Source of the DNA: Armatimonadaceae bacterium
GTDB taxonomy: Bacteria > Armatimonadota > Armatimonadia > Armatimonadales > Armatimonadaceae
Reading direction: 5' to 3'
Assembly (NCBI GenBank): GCA_030446525.1
Contig: JAUJNC010000259.1
Span: 1-8,643 of the forward strand
Length of the DNA stretch: 8,643 bases
Shown: positions 8,395 through 8,643 of the stretch, piece after piece
Numbering within the stretch: position 1 is the first letter of the stretch
Layout of the letters: each line of letters begins with the position of its first letter
Notes under the pieces: generated by a model
The model's database searches: none
What the model was told of the DNA's origin: nothing
What the model saw: only the letters and a program-made list of their open reading frames with translations
Made by a program: the position numbers and the translations under genes

Positions 8395-8643
8395 TTACTT
8401 CTCGATCTTGGCGACGACGCCGGCGCCCACGGTGTGGCCGCCCTCGCGGATGGCGAAGCGCAACCCCTCCTCCATCGCGATCGGAGCGATCAGCTCCGCC
8501 GCGATCGTCACGTTGTCGCCCGGCATCACCATCTCCACACCCTCCGGCAACTGCAGCGAGCCCGTCACGTCCGTGGTGCGGAAGTAGAACTGAGGGCGGT
8601 AGTTGTTGAAGAACGGCGTGTGACGGCCACCCTCCTCCTTCGA
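8395..8643 (-). CDS. tuf: Elongation factor Tu, C-terminal part (cut by the window edge)
   Basis: The last 82 residues of EF-Tu, beta-barrel domain 3. It begins in the window at [20 protein letters not shown] and continues [39 protein letters not shown] and [20 protein letters not shown], ending IEK. EF-Tu delivers aminoacyl-tRNA to the ribosome as a GTP complex; this domain contacts the tRNA T arm and EF-Ts. The frame is intact, and the GTPase domain lies beyond 8643. Co-transcription with rpmG and tRNA-Trp is inferred from the spacing and the single terminator. Confidence 0.97.
   Translation of the reverse strand, partial: SKEEGGRHTPFFNNYRPQFYFRTTDVTGSLQLPEGVEMVMPGDNVTIAAELIAPIAMEEGLRFAIREGGHTVGAGVVAKIEK

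Overview
This is a high-GC bacterial chromosomal segment of mostly housekeeping genes. Menaquinone synthesis by the futalosine route (mqnC), a divergent membrane pyrophosphatase (hppA), a TIGR03790-type protein and the tuf-rpmG-tRNA-Trp block suggest a Gram-negative-like lineage such as Armatimonadota, Planctomycetota or a relative. That placement is inference and weak. I see no phage, CRISPR, toxin-antitoxin or defence genes.

Layout. 33-310 (+): a small four-cysteine zinc-ribbon protein whose frame breaks near 240. 312-1418 (-): an intact M24 metallopeptidase, convergent with it. About 1527-1650: a probable IS3-family end remnant. 1705-2058 (+): a small membrane protein of the SPW-like type. 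2085-2113: a near-consensus sigma-70 promoter leading into mqnC (2162 to about 3343). 3344-3813: no readable gene except a broken small ORF (3571-3793). 3814-3842: a second near-consensus promoter leading into hppA (about 3904-6408). Then a hairpin terminator, a ferritin-like gene (6553-7038), another hairpin, a TIGR03790 gene (7099-8082), a strong hairpin terminator, and on the minus strand tRNA-Trp(CCA), rpmG and the 3' end of tuf.

The most conspicuous property of the window is that mqnC and hppA can only be read by changing frame many times, roughly every 30-200 bases, while residues between breaks remain those of a functional enzyme. Genes outside about 2340-6130 are intact apart from one break near 240. 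The simplest reading is a stretch of poor consensus sequence, not two dead genes.

The genes do not form one pathway. mqnC supplies a menaquinone intermediate, hppA couples pyrophosphate hydrolysis to ion pumping, the ferritin-like protein probably handles iron or peroxide, and tuf/rpmG/tRNA-Trp serve translation. Most units have their own promoter or terminator. I found no convincing undescribed system. The best leads are the TIGR03790 gene without signal peptide or promoter, the divergent hppA, and the small zinc-ribbon gene.
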